NCBI GenBank assembly: GCA_041738935.1
Contig: JBGSOV010000020.1
Location: 79,268-143,267 of the forward strand
Direction: 5' to 3'
DNA: 64,000 nucleotides
Source: JBGSOV01 sp041738935
GTDB lineage: Bacteria; Patescibacteriota; Gracilibacteria; CAIRYL01; GCA-016699755
The translations under genes and the position numbers were made by a program. Below, piece by piece: positions 24,209-32,860 of this stretch (its first letter is position 1; every line of letters begins with the position of its first letter). Under the pieces are notes generated by a model that made no database searches, had not been told where the DNA came from, and was given only the letters and a program-made list of their open reading frames with translations.

Positions 24209-25060
24209 CTACTTTTGAAAGCGCATTCGCTTATAATGCTTGAGATCCGCAACGATAATAATACTGATAATAACGAGGAGAAACCACGAACTGATCTTGG
24301 CAAAACCGACAATCTGCCATGCTTCCGCCTGATCCGGATACTGCCATGCACCCAAGAATGTTGCGATGTTTTCGGCGATCCAAATAAAGAATCCGATAAG
24401 GAAAAAGGCGAGTACGAGCGGCATTTTGCGGCGCTTGTCGGTAACGGTAAAATGCACGGATGTTCGTGCAAAAACAATCAGTACCAAAATTCCCAATATC
24501 CAACGAAAGTCAGGAAGAAAATGATGCGTAAAAAAATTGAGATAAATCGCCGCAGAGAGCGGAACACTGAGGAAATACGGCGGATAAGCGCGGAATTCGA
24601 GCCGCATAATCCGCCACGATTGCGAGATATAACTGGCAACCGCCGCATACATAAAACCGCTATAGAGCGGCACATTCATGACTTTGAGAAACCCATCCTC
24701 CGGATAACTCCACGAGCCGATTTCCGGCGACGTCTTGAAGATTTCGAGCGCCAATCCGATGAGATGAAAGAGAAAAATGACTCTGACCTCGTCCTTCGTC
24801 TCGATGCCAGTAACATACAGCACGATCTGAATCGCCACCGCCGCGAGAAAAAGGAAGTCATAACGCGGTAGATCGCCGAGCGGCAGATAATTGGAAACGA
24901 ACAAAAGCACAAAGAACGAACCGGCGAAGACGCACGCACGCCCTTGCTTGATGCCGAAGATGACAAATTCGTAAAGGGCGGACTTCACTAAAAAGAAGGA
25001 TATTGCAACAATGGACTTTGACGGAATTTTTGAGAAGGGGCAACTTTCTCCACTTGTCAT
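24209..25060 (-). CDS. DUF817 family integral membrane protein
   Basis: A 283-residue protein with eight or so membrane helices. The central region (SWSYPEDGFLKVMNVPLYSG, then R-I-M-R-L-E-F-R-A-Y-P-P) matches the DUF817/YoaT family, which has no known function. The first twenty residues may not be translated, because the N terminus overlaps a repeat cluster starting near 25055 and no ribosome-binding site is visible. It is probably co-transcribed with the kinase-like gene. Confidence 0.7.
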   Translation of the reverse strand: MTSGESCPFSKIPSKSIVAISFFLVKSALYEFVIFGIKQGRACVFAGSFFVLLFVSNYLPLGDLPRYDFLFLAAVAIQIVLYVTGIETKDEVRVIFLFHLIGLALEIFKTSPEIGSWSYPEDGFLKVMNVPLYSGFMYAAVASYISQSWRIMRLEFRAYPPYFLSVPLSAAIYLNFFTHHFLPDFRWILGILVLIVFARTSVHFTVTDKRRKMPLVLAFFLIGFFIWIAENIATFLGAWQYPDQAEAWQIVGFAKISSWFLLVIISIIIVADLKHYKRMRFQK

Positions 25061-25226
25061 TCTGAACTTGATTCAGGATCTGTGTTTTTCCGAGACGAAG
25101 TCATCCCGAGCACTCGGGATGTCGTTGCGAAGGAGTGATTCCGTTCCGCCATCGGCGAGACGGGAGAGCGACCGAAGCAATCCAGACAAAAATGAATGGG
25201 GAGTCATTCCGGCTTGACCGGAATCG
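25055..25226. repeat. Cluster of dispersed short palindromes
   Basis: Several REP-like units lie here: an imperfect palindrome of the GTCATTCTGAACTTGATTC type from 25055, ATCCCGAG/CTCGGGAT at 25103-25120, and a 23-bp unit at 25204-25226 whose core is CCGGCTTGACCGG. The last unit recurs exactly, inverted, at 45523-45545. No gene is seen between 25061 and 25247. Confidence 0.7.
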
Positions 25227-25247
25227 GGAGGTCTCCGGCGAAAGTTT

Positions 25248-25835
25248 CTATCTTTTTTGCATGAGAATCTTCTCTAAACAATCTCTTACTTGTATCGCTT
25301 CTTTCCTTGTAATTTCTCCATCAACACTTATGCGACCTGGGTGAATTTTATCTCGTATATTTTTTATAAAAATCATTGGTTCAGACTTATCAACCAATTG
25401 CCCCAAGGTTTTCTTTTCAAGCTTCTTATTTAGAATCCCCTCAAGGGCAGTGCCAAAATTACTGACCGCATTATTGTAAAGCCCGTTATCCAGTGAAAAT
25501 TGTCCCCTGATATAGTGTTTCGAAATAATTGTGTTTGTCTTGTCATTGTCAGCGTAAGTTGAATCGACAACAAAATCCAACGCCCTATCTTCATCTGGTT
25601 TCATATAAAAATAATCGATTTCACAAACGATTGAATAGCTCTTTTCCAATGAAAAATCACCTTCCCATTTGATCAAAAAACCATCAATTTCAAAGTCTAC
25701 ACCTTCTTCACAAGCCATTCCATTAACAATCAACACAATACTATGAATATAATAGCAGCGCACAAATGGTGTGAATATTTCTTGTTTTATTTCACTAATG
25801 CAATCGGATTGAATTTTGAATACAGCTTTATACAT
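25248..25835 (-). CDS. Hypothetical protein with HEPN/DUF4145-like C terminus
   Basis: A 195-residue soluble protein, more AT-rich than its neighbours. The first 100 residues are beta-rich and unrecognised. The C-terminal part (NAVSNFGTALEGILNKKLEK, then I-R-D-K-I-H-P-G and a final helix) looks like the helical HEPN or DUF4145 type: an alternating Ala/Leu helix followed by R-N/D...H. In HEPN RNases the motif is R-x4-6-H; here R-D-K-I-H has only three residues between. It may be a lone remnant of a mobile or defence gene, but there is no partner. Confidence 0.5.
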   Translation of the reverse strand: MYKAVFKIQSDCISEIKQEIFTPFVRCYYIHSIVLIVNGMACEEGVDFEIDGFLIKWEGDFSLEKSYSIVCEIDYFYMKPDEDRALDFVVDSTYADNDKTNTIISKHYIRGQFSLDNGLYNNAVSNFGTALEGILNKKLEKKTLGQLVDKSEPMIFIKNIRDKIHPGRISVDGEITRKEAIQVRDCLEKILMQKR

Positions 25836-25872
25836 GTATTTAGAAAAAGTAATTGTCGATCAATTCAATATT

Positions 25873-28503
25873 TTATCCCACCACCAACTCCTCTCCCTTC
25901 ATATCCACTTTCGCCGTATCGCCTTCTTGCAAATCCCCTTCTACGATTTTGAGCGAAAGCGGATTGAGCAGTTCGCGTTGCAAGACACGCTTGAGCGGAC
26001 GCGCGCCATAGAGCGGATCAAAGCCGCGTTCGGCAAGAAAATCTTTAGCGGCATCAGAAATATCGAGCGAGATCTTTTGCTCAGCAAGGCGAGTAGTAAT
26101 GGTCTGCAGATTGATATCGAGGATCTCGCGAACCTGGCTTTTGGTGAGCGGATCGAAAATTACCGTTTCATCAATACGATTGAGGAATTCGGGACGGAAT
26201 GCTTGTTGCAAAATGGAAAATATCTGCTTGTCGCGTTCGGCTTTCGCTGTTTGGAAGGCTTTTTTCTTCTCTACCCCCTCTAGCTCCCCCTGTCCAGGGG
26301 GGAGATTCGCCCATTTTTCAGAAAACTTCTGGAGAATATCCGAGCCAAGGTTGCTGGTAAGAATCACAACCGTGTTTTTGAAATTGACGGTGCGCCCTTT
26401 GGCATCGGTCAGGCGACCGTCATCGAGCAGTTGTAGCAGAATGTTAAAAACTTCCGGATGTGCCTTTTCGATCTCGTCAAAAAGCACTACGGAATATGGT
26501 TTGCGGCGCACGGCTTCGGTAAGTTGTCCGCCTTCGTCATACCCGACATAACCGGGCGGCGAGCCGATCAGCTTGGCGACGGAATGCTGTTCCATGTATT
26601 CGCTCATATCGAGGCGGATGAGTGCCTGTTCGTCAGAAAAGAGGAATGACGAAAGCGCTTTACTCAGCTCTGTCTTGCCGACTCCGGTCGGACCAAGGAA
26701 GAGAAAACTGGCGAGCGGACGCCCGGGTTCACTGAGTCCGGCGCGAGCGCGGCGTACCGCGTTCGCTACGGCGGATACCGCATCGTCTTGTCCGATTACG
26801 CGCTGATGGAGATGTTCTTCGAGGAGGGCGAGTTTTTGCGATTCGGCAAGCAGCATCTTCATCACAGGAATCCCCGTCCATCGCGCCACGACTTCGGCGA
26901 TCTCCGCTTCGGTGACTTCTTCTTTCATCATTTTTTGCTCGCTATTGCGTTCGGCGGATTTGAGTTCGAGTTCTTGCAATTCTTTTTCGAGCTTGGGAAT
27001 CTCACCATAACGGATTTCAGCAACCCGCTCAAGATTGGCATTGCGTTCTTCACGCTCCATCTCGATCTTGAGCGCATCAAGCCGCTCTTTGCTGGCGCGG
27101 ATTTTGAGGATGATCTCGCGCTCGGCATTCCAACGCGACCGCAGCGACGCCTCTTTTTCCGCCGTATCGGCGATTTCTTTTTCCAAAATTTTGAGGCGCT
27201 CTTTGGCATCTTTGGAAGTTTCTTTTTTGAGTCCTTCGCGTTCGATTTTGAGTCGCTGAATCTGGCGTGTGAGTTTTTCGAGTTCGACTGGTTCGCTGTC
27301 AATCTGCATTTTGAGTCCGGCGGTCGCTTCGTCCATCAGGTCGATCGCCTTGTCGGGATTTTTGCGATCGGGCAGATAACGCGTGGAAAATTCGGCAGCC
27401 GCGACCAAGGCGTCATCGGTAATGCGTACGCCGTGATGGACTTCGTATTTTTCCTTGATACCGCGCAAAATCGCAATCGTGTCTTCGATATTCGGTTCAT
27501 CGACATTCACCGGCTGAAAGCGCCGTTCGAGTGCCGCGTCTTTTTCGATATATTTACGATATTCCGCAAGTGTCGTTGCGCCAATCACGCGCACTTGTCC
27601 GCGCGCTAATGCCGGCTTGAGCAGATTCCCCGCATCCATTGCGCCATCGGTCGCGCCTGCGCCCACAATGGTGTGGAGCTCGTCGATGAAGAGAATGATG
27701 CCGCCGTCAGATTTTTCGAGTTCTTGCAAAACCGCTTTCAGCCGATCTTCGAATTCTCCACGGAATTTAGTTCCGGCGATCAGCGCTCCCATGTCGAGTG
27801 AAAGCACGGATTTGTTTTTGAGCGTATTCGGCACATCACCGGCGATAATGCGCTGCGCAAGCCCTTCGATAATTGCGGTCTTGCCGACGCCTGGATCGCC
27901 GACAAGCACCGGATTGTTTTTGGTTCGGCGTGAGAGAATCTGCATTGTCCGGCGAATCTCGTCATCTCGACCGATAATTGGGTCGAGCTTGCCGGAGCGC
28001 GCAAGCGCAGTGACATCTTGTGCGTATTTTTTGAGCGCATCGCGCTTCCCTTCGGGGTTTTGATCGGTAATCGGCTCGCTACCACGCAGTGCTGCGAGTT
28101 TTTCTCGTACTGTTTTTACATCAATCTTTTCTAAGAGTTTACTTGCGCTGTTTTTCGTTTGTAATAAGCCGAGAAACAAATGCTCAACCGAAAGATATTC
28201 GTCTTGCATCTGGCGACGTTCTTTATCCGCACTATCGAGCACAGCCTGCATTTCCCCGGCAATACTCATCTGTCCACCACTGACTTGCGGCGCGCGCTTT
28301 AATTCGCTTTGGACTTGGGTAAAAAGCTCTTCTATTTTAAAATCCAAACTCGACAAAAGTGGCGAGATAATCGTATCTTCTTGTTTTAGCAAAACCGCCA
28401 AGAAATGCAGTGCGTTGACTTCGGCATGCGAGAGTTGCTGCGCGAGTGATTGCGCGCCCTGGAATACTTCTGCAGTTTTTTCGGTAAATTGTTGTGGATT
28501 CAT
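25873..28503 (-). CDS. clpB: ATP-dependent disaggregase ClpB
   Basis: An 876-residue Hsp100 chaperone that pulls proteins out of aggregates with DnaK. In order it has the Clp N-terminal repeat domain (1-145), AAA-1 with GDPGVGKTA near 200, a coiled-coil middle domain (about 400-530) that marks ClpB rather than ClpA or ClpC, AAA-2 with GPTGVGKTE near 610, and the D2-small domain. No ClpP-docking loop was noticed. About twelve residues with the core PPGQGELEG in AAA-2 come from a palindromic repeat at 26271-26305. Expression is probably controlled by HrcA through the CIRCE element upstream. Confidence 0.95.
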   Translation of the reverse strand: MNPQQFTEKTAEVFQGAQSLAQQLSHAEVNALHFLAVLLKQEDTIISPLLSSLDFKIEELFTQVQSELKRAPQVSGGQMSIAGEMQAVLDSADKERRQMQDEYLSVEHLFLGLLQTKNSASKLLEKIDVKTVREKLAALRGSEPITDQNPEGKRDALKKYAQDVTALARSGKLDPIIGRDDEIRRTMQILSRRTKNNPVLVGDPGVGKTAIIEGLAQRIIAGDVPNTLKNKSVLSLDMGALIAGTKFRGEFEDRLKAVLQELEKSDGGIILFIDELHTIVGAGATDGAMDAGNLLKPALARGQVRVIGATTLAEYRKYIEKDAALERRFQPVNVDEPNIEDTIAILRGIKEKYEVHHGVRITDDALVAAAEFSTRYLPDRKNPDKAIDLMDEATAGLKMQIDSEPVELEKLTRQIQRLKIEREGLKKETSKDAKERLKILEKEIADTAEKEASLRSRWNAEREIILKIRASKERLDALKIEMEREERNANLERVAEIRYGEIPKLEKELQELELKSAERNSEQKMMKEEVTEAEIAEVVARWTGIPVMKMLLAESQKLALLEEHLHQRVIGQDDAVSAVANAVRRARAGLSEPGRPLASFLFLGPTGVGKTELSKALSSFLFSDEQALIRLDMSEYMEQHSVAKLIGSPPGYVGYDEGGQLTEAVRRKPYSVVLFDEIEKAHPEVFNILLQLLDDGRLTDAKGRTVNFKNTVVILTSNLGSDILQKFSEKWANLPPGQGELEGVEKKKAFQTAKAERDKQIFSILQQAFRPEFLNRIDETVIFDPLTKSQVREILDINLQTITTRLAEQKISLDISDAAKDFLAERGFDPLYGARPLKRVLQRELLNPLSLKIVEGDLQEGDTAKVDMKGEELVVG
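26271..26305. repeat. Palindromic repeat inserted in frame in clpB
   Basis: On the plus strand a CTACCCCCTCTAGCTCC block is followed by TGTCCAGGGGG. The inner C and G runs form a 7-bp hairpin with loop GTCC. The same two blocks, in the same order on the minus strand, bound the longer repeat at 40558-40614. In ClpB it encodes an extra loop without shifting the frame. Confidence 0.75.
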
Positions 28504-28516
28504 AGTATTTGAAAAG

Positions 28517-28543
28517 TTAGCACTCTAAAGTTTAGAGTGCCAG
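28517..28543. promoter_or_regulatory. CIRCE operator (HrcA binding site)
   Basis: TTAGCACTC-N9-GAGTGCCAG matches the CIRCE consensus TTAGCACTC-N9-GAGTGCTAA at 16 of 18 arm positions, 13 bp upstream of the clpB start. It overlaps the -10 box of the predicted clpB promoter, which is the expected arrangement for HrcA repression. Confidence 0.9.
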
Positions 28544-28557
28544 AATAAAAAAATCAA
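28529..28557 (-). promoter_or_regulatory. Predicted clpB promoter under CIRCE
   Basis: On the minus strand TTGATT (plus 28552-28557) and TAAACT (plus 28529-28534) are 17 bp apart. The -10 lies within CIRCE. Confidence 0.55.
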
Positions 28558-28617
28558 GTATTTCTGAAAATTACGTACAGGAAAAATGATGGATTTAATA
28601 AAAATTATTGTGCGGTA

Positions 28618-29607
28618 TTAGCTTTTGATAAAAATCATTTGTGGAATATAAGTTTCGTATACTTGAAGACGAAACCCAATCTCATCCATGAAAGAAATAA
28701 AATTCTCTCCTCCAAACTGCTTGTTGCTTTCCAAGTGACTAGCGAATTGTTCGGTGTAGTCACATGATTCGGAAACCACTAATACACCACCGTGCACTAA
28801 TTTATTATAAAAAGACTGAAGTAATTTTTGTGGTTCCAACACATGTTCTATAACTTCCGTTGAGACAATACAGTCAAAATCGATATTTTTAAAATGAGTT
28901 GAGTGTAGGTCGTTCATTACATTCCCCTGTAATTCGTAAGTAGGAATATACAGGTTTCTCTTCTTAAACCTCCATTTAGCAAAGTCAGAAGTTTTTCCAG
29001 AGAGATCTGCATAAGTAACGTCGTATCCTAATTGATGGAGAAGTATGCAGATTGTGCCTACACCTGCCCCATAATCAAGTACATTTTGGACGCCAAGCTT
29101 TTGCATGCGTTCTGCCATCACACCAAAGGTGTATAAGGTTTGTATAATGTGGTTTGCCGCCATTAGTTCATACACATATGCGTCAGATTCTTGGTAAAAT
29201 CTTATGAGGTCATTATTACTCTTCGGGTCAATATCCATAGTATGCCAATCCGCTTCAACAGCAACTTCTACGCGCATTTTATCTACATATTGCTTGGGAA
29301 GAGCCTGAAGGAACAAGCCTAATTCTTCTAAGGCACACATTTTTGGACTTTTTGATTCCACACCCGCAACAACGTGGCTAAACAATCTCGTTTTAACCCA
29401 GAGTGCAAGCACGATCATTTCAATATAATCGTCGTTGCTTTTGTCTATTCTTAGCAACCGTAATGCCTCTCGGCACTTTTGACCACGTATCAAATCCTCA
29501 GCCTGCACGACAATTGATGGGACAATGTGTTTGCAATCATTCAAATCAGTCAAATCCTCAATATCATACATGTGCTGATAATAGTCTTTTGGTACTTTGC
29601 TCGTCAT
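28618..29607 (-). CDS. SAM-dependent methyltransferase
   Basis: A 329-residue protein with a class I methyltransferase domain in the C-terminal half. Motif I is V-L-D-Y-G-A-G-V-G-T near 185-194, followed by an acidic residue at the end of strand 2 (V-T-Y-A-D-L-S). S-T-E-V-I-E-H-V-L-E-P lies near 258, as in UbiG/Methyltransf_11-type enzymes. The N-terminal 150 residues are helical and unrecognised. The substrate is unknown. It is divergent from the large membrane protein at 29723. Confidence 0.75.
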   Translation of the reverse strand: MTSKVPKDYYQHMYDIEDLTDLNDCKHIVPSIVVQAEDLIRGQKCREALRLLRIDKSNDDYIEMIVLALWVKTRLFSHVVAGVESKSPKMCALEELGLFLQALPKQYVDKMRVEVAVEADWHTMDIDPKSNNDLIRFYQESDAYVYELMAANHIIQTLYTFGVMAERMQKLGVQNVLDYGAGVGTICILLHQLGYDVTYADLSGKTSDFAKWRFKKRNLYIPTYELQGNVMNDLHSTHFKNIDFDCIVSTEVIEHVLEPQKLLQSFYNKLVHGGVLVVSESCDYTEQFASHLESNKQFGGENFISFMDEIGFRLQVYETYIPQMIFIKS

Positions 29608-29722
29608 AAATTTTTATATAGAAAGCAATCTCTAGCTTTGTATTTTTAAAGTCATAAATCAAGAGTCGCCTAAAGAATTCGTCCGAAAAGCAAAATTGCC
29701 TTCCTGCTCGGTTTCCGCCACA

Positions 29723-31483
29723 ATGACACAAGTTAAATATATTCAGACTTTGGCAAAAAAATCAGTCACTAAACGGAAGAAGCAGCAGCGAAATCCTCAG
29801 CCAGAAGCACATTCGGCTTTGCGGCGATTTTGGGAAAAACACAAATCGCTATCAATAGGATTCTTTTTGACTTTTGCAACGTGGGGATGGTTTTTTGCGT
29901 GGTATTGGCCCCGCATGTTGTACTTTAAAAATGGTGCGCTCATGACGCAGGGCAAATATGTTTGGGCGGATTGGTCAGCGCATCTCGCCTATGCGGGGCA
30001 TTTTGCTTGGCGCCCTGTTGGCGATTGGTTCGAGAGTCATCCGCTCTTTTTTGGCGTAGATTTTACCTACCCGTTTGCGATGGATGCGCTGTCAGGAATT
30101 CTTATCAAATGGGGAATAAACGAAGCATCGGCATTTGTGGTTCCTTCGATTGTCATCACGGCTTGGCTCCTTGTCATTTTGGTACTCTTTTATCATTCAT
30201 TTTTGCATTCGGGAATCTGGTCGTTTGCTGCTGTGACGCTCTTTTTAGCCGGCGGGAGTACGATTTTTCTGTGGTATTATTTCCCAAATTTTGTTGCCGA
30301 AAGCGCAGTTCTGCCAAAAAATTATCTCGATCTGATTGGCTGGAAAAATATCGTCGTGAGCGAAATTATTCCGCAGCGTGCGTTTTTGCTCGGCATGCCA
30401 ATGATGCTGACGATTATCTATTTTTTGCTCCGAATAGGGAAAAACTCACGCATCTGGCAACTCGTTTTGCTTGGTGTCTTTTCTGCATTGATGCTTTTTG
30501 TGCACGTGCATTCGTATATTGCCTTGGTGATTTTTGGTGCGGTGCTGTTTTTGTCTCGATTACAAGATTGGAAACCACTTGTAATATATGGAATTTCGGC
30601 AGCAATCTGCTCGTTTCCGATTTTTGCATGGATGTTTTATGGCACGGTCGAAGAAAGTTTTTTTCGCATTCAGATTGGATGGATGGCAGATTCTGTATCA
30701 CTTAATCACAATCTATTCTGGTTTTGGTTGATGAATTGGAGCATATTTTTGCCGCTTGCGATTATTGGTACGCATCAAACCAAACTCTGGAAAAATCCGG
30801 TTGTTATCAGCGGGTTTGTAATTTTTGTAATCTGCAACATTGTCATTTTTCAGCCGTGGGATTGGGATAATGAAAAAATCCTGACGTGGTCGTATTTGTT
30901 TTTGACTGTTCCAATTATCAAATGGTTTCAGCTTCTCTGGCAACAATATCATATGGCAGTTGTTGCAATTGTGACGCTGATTTTGTTTCCACTACTAACT
31001 CTTGGCGGTTTTGTGGAAATTGGCATCCATACTGGGCACGCCGAAGAACAACGACTGGATAAAAACGCGCCCCCGCCAAAAGATATGGAAAATTTTATTG
31101 TGCGCGAAAGTACGATTTTTTCGCGGAAAGATTTTGAACTTGCTGCTGCTTTTCGTAAAATTAGTAATCCCACCGACGTCGTTTTGACGGCAGATCGCGT
31201 GGCGAATTGGGCAGTTGCTCTTGCTGGGAGGAATATTTTGCTCGGCTATCGCGGCTGGATGTGGACGTACGGAATCGATGACAGCAAGCGCTACAACGAC
31301 ATGCAAAAAATGTTTGCTGGAGGTGAGCAATCCAAAGCGTTACTCGATGGATACAATGTGAATTTTGTCGTCATTGGCTATCCCGAAATCACAGATTATC
31401 ACGCCAACGAAGATTTTTTTCGCGAAAATTATTCGCTCGTGCTCGAAACGAGCGAAGCACGTATTTATCAGATTGGGGAATAA
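29723..31483 (+). CDS. Large polytopic membrane protein, GT-C-like
   Basis: A 586-residue protein with about eleven hydrophobic helices and a soluble C-terminal domain (about 440-586). A basic N-terminal tail (KKSVTKRKKQQR) precedes the first helix. The first extracytoplasmic loop has Y-V-W-A-D-W-S-A-H-L-A-Y near 85-96. Its place and acidic residue recall the GT-C glycosyltransferases that use lipid-linked sugars, but no exact family is evident. The C-terminal V-V-I-G-Y-P-E segment also resembles soluble ends of such proteins. The ATG at 29723 is chosen over an upstream TTG because residues before it are not protein-like. Confidence 0.6.
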   Translation: MTQVKYIQTLAKKSVTKRKKQQRNPQPEAHSALRRFWEKHKSLSIGFFLTFATWGWFFAWYWPRMLYFKNGALMTQGKYVWADWSAHLAYAGHFAWRPVGDWFESHPLFFGVDFTYPFAMDALSGILIKWGINEASAFVVPSIVITAWLLVILVLFYHSFLHSGIWSFAAVTLFLAGGSTIFLWYYFPNFVAESAVLPKNYLDLIGWKNIVVSEIIPQRAFLLGMPMMLTIIYFLLRIGKNSRIWQLVLLGVFSALMLFVHVHSYIALVIFGAVLFLSRLQDWKPLVIYGISAAICSFPIFAWMFYGTVEESFFRIQIGWMADSVSLNHNLFWFWLMNWSIFLPLAIIGTHQTKLWKNPVVISGFVIFVICNIVIFQPWDWDNEKILTWSYLFLTVPIIKWFQLLWQQYHMAVVAIVTLILFPLLTLGGFVEIGIHTGHAEEQRLDKNAPPPKDMENFIVRESTIFSRKDFELAAAFRKISNPTDVVLTADRVANWAVALAGRNILLGYRGWMWTYGIDDSKRYNDMQKMFAGGEQSKALLDGYNVNFVVIGYPEITDYHANEDFFRENYSLVLETSEARIYQIGE

Positions 31484-31486
31484 AAA

Positions 31487-31783
31487 TTATTCGTCGATAC
31501 TCTTCCACGGAAGAGAGATTCGACGCGGACGAGCTTGTAGAGTGAGAGAAAGGGCCACTACAAATAAGAGAAAATATCCCCAGTGGTTTTGCTGATTATT
31601 AGAACGAGAATCAGCATTTGGAAGAGAATCTGTAAAAATATTCGCCTGCGCAAAACTTGCCGAAGCTTCGGTGGCGATTTGGCTTGTCTGTAAAACCGGC
31701 TCATCAAAAAATGCCTGCGTAAAAAAAAGCGGCGAAAAGCCGTAAAAGAAAGCTAAGCAAAGAGAGATTATTTTGTATTTCAT
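31487..31783 (-). CDS. Small exported membrane protein (98 aa)
   Basis: An N-terminal signal peptide (basic M-K-Y-K, a hydrophobic core to about residue 24), a Ser/Ala/Asn-rich middle, a single hydrophobic helix (about 68-84) and a basic C-terminal tail. This resembles a small anchored surface protein with a stop-transfer helix. I do not recognise a family. It converges with the membrane protein at 29723, ending 3 bp from its stop. Confidence 0.5.
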   Translation of the reverse strand: MKYKIISLCLAFFYGFSPLFFTQAFFDEPVLQTSQIATEASASFAQANIFTDSLPNADSRSNNQQNHWGYFLLFVVALSLTLQARPRRISLPWKSIDE

Positions 31784-32124
31784 TTGTTCCTGATTTCAAA
31801 ATTTGATTCGGGGATGACACATGCTACCAGTTACCATCCAGCGCTTCAAAATATAATACAGATGTTTTGCGAAAAATGCAAATTTTTTTTGGACTGAATG
31901 AGTCTGGATGCGTGTCAGTTTACTTAGATATCGGAGTCCTCTTTGGAAGACTGGTTCTCAAACTTTGTGTCTTTGGAGTGTGTTTCCGAAAAGAAAGTTT
32001 CCAACGGGTTTCTTCTAAGAATTCTATTTTTCAACACACAACTGCGCTTATTCTACAAAAATATATTTGATAAAAGTAAATAAGTTCGTATATTTGAGTT
32101 AGGCGAAATGTTCATCAAATTTTT
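31784..32124. other. Intergenic region with a weak GGAGTC repeat
   Basis: No convincing gene is seen in these 341 bp. A segment at about 31917-31965 (GTTTAC, CGGAGTCCTC, GAAGACT) vaguely resembles an arm of the 9121-9237 element. The rest is AT-rich spacer before the uridine-kinase-like gene. Confidence 0.4.
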
Positions 32125-32736
32125 ATGGAAGACATGCAAAAAATATTAGAAACAATTAAATCTTATCCTCAAAAGGCAGCTACGAAATTGGTTGCAATTG
32201 ATGGTTTTGGCGGTTCTGGAAAAAGTACTTTTGCAGAAAAGCTTGTTAAGCTTGATTCATCTATCCAAATTGTTGGTTTAGATAAATTTCCATATCTTCC
32301 CAATGAACATCCGTACCACTCAAGTGGTGCGCAAACACGTGTAAATATTGAACGTTTGAAAAATGAAGTACTGGTTCCACTAGCTGCTGGTAAAGAAGCC
32401 CGATTTCAAAATACATTTTGGTGGCCGACTGATCAGAAAGCAGAATGGTTTACCGTGCAGCCAAGTGGAATAGTTCTGATAGAGGGTTGCTATTCTTTTC
32501 ACAAAGATATTCGTGATTTGTATGATTTGAGTATATGGGTTGATTGCGCACCGAGCGAAGCAATGGAAAGAGCGGTCGCACGTGATGGGGATGCTGCTCG
32601 TGCCCATTGGGAAGAAGCACATGCTCCAAATGAGCAAAAGTACGTTGCTGCCCAAGAACCACAAAAGAATGTTGATTTAATTGTTTCTAATCTCGCAGGA
32701 AAAGGTTTTGCTATCGATGCTGAACACATCACCTAA
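32125..32736 (+). CDS. Uridine kinase-like P-loop protein
   Basis: A 203-residue P-loop kinase. Walker A DGFGGSGKSTF lies near 26-36, a V-G-L-D-K-F segment near 50-55 stands at the Walker B/substrate Asp position, and I-V-L-I-E-G-C-Y-S-F near 116-125 matches the uridine kinase/phosphoribulokinase pattern. It lacks other clear uridine-binding motifs, so it may act on another nucleoside or small alcohol. It stands alone and converges with leuA. Confidence 0.65.
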   Translation: MEDMQKILETIKSYPQKAATKLVAIDGFGGSGKSTFAEKLVKLDSSIQIVGLDKFPYLPNEHPYHSSGAQTRVNIERLKNEVLVPLAAGKEARFQNTFWWPTDQKAEWFTVQPSGIVLIEGCYSFHKDIRDLYDLSIWVDCAPSEAMERAVARDGDAARAHWEEAHAPNEQKYVAAQEPQKNVDLIVSNLAGKGFAIDAEHIT

Positions 32737-32860
32737 CAGCCGATATGAGGCTCGTTGCTTCGCACTCGCCCAAATTTATAAAGCAACTTCTCATATCAGC
32801 GGATGCACTCAAATAGATAGTTTCAATTCTTCGTAAGCATCGCGCAGCGAATATCATGTT

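Noticed and set aside
25248..25835. A HEPN toxin of a toxin-antitoxin pair
   Set aside because: The R-x-x-x-H spacing is shorter than in HEPN nucleases and no small antitoxin-like gene is adjacent.
26788..27609. A 273-residue frame antisense to clpB
   Set aside because: It is a shadow of the coiled-coil middle and AAA-1 domains of clpB; its Phe/Arg-rich translation is typical of an antisense artefact.
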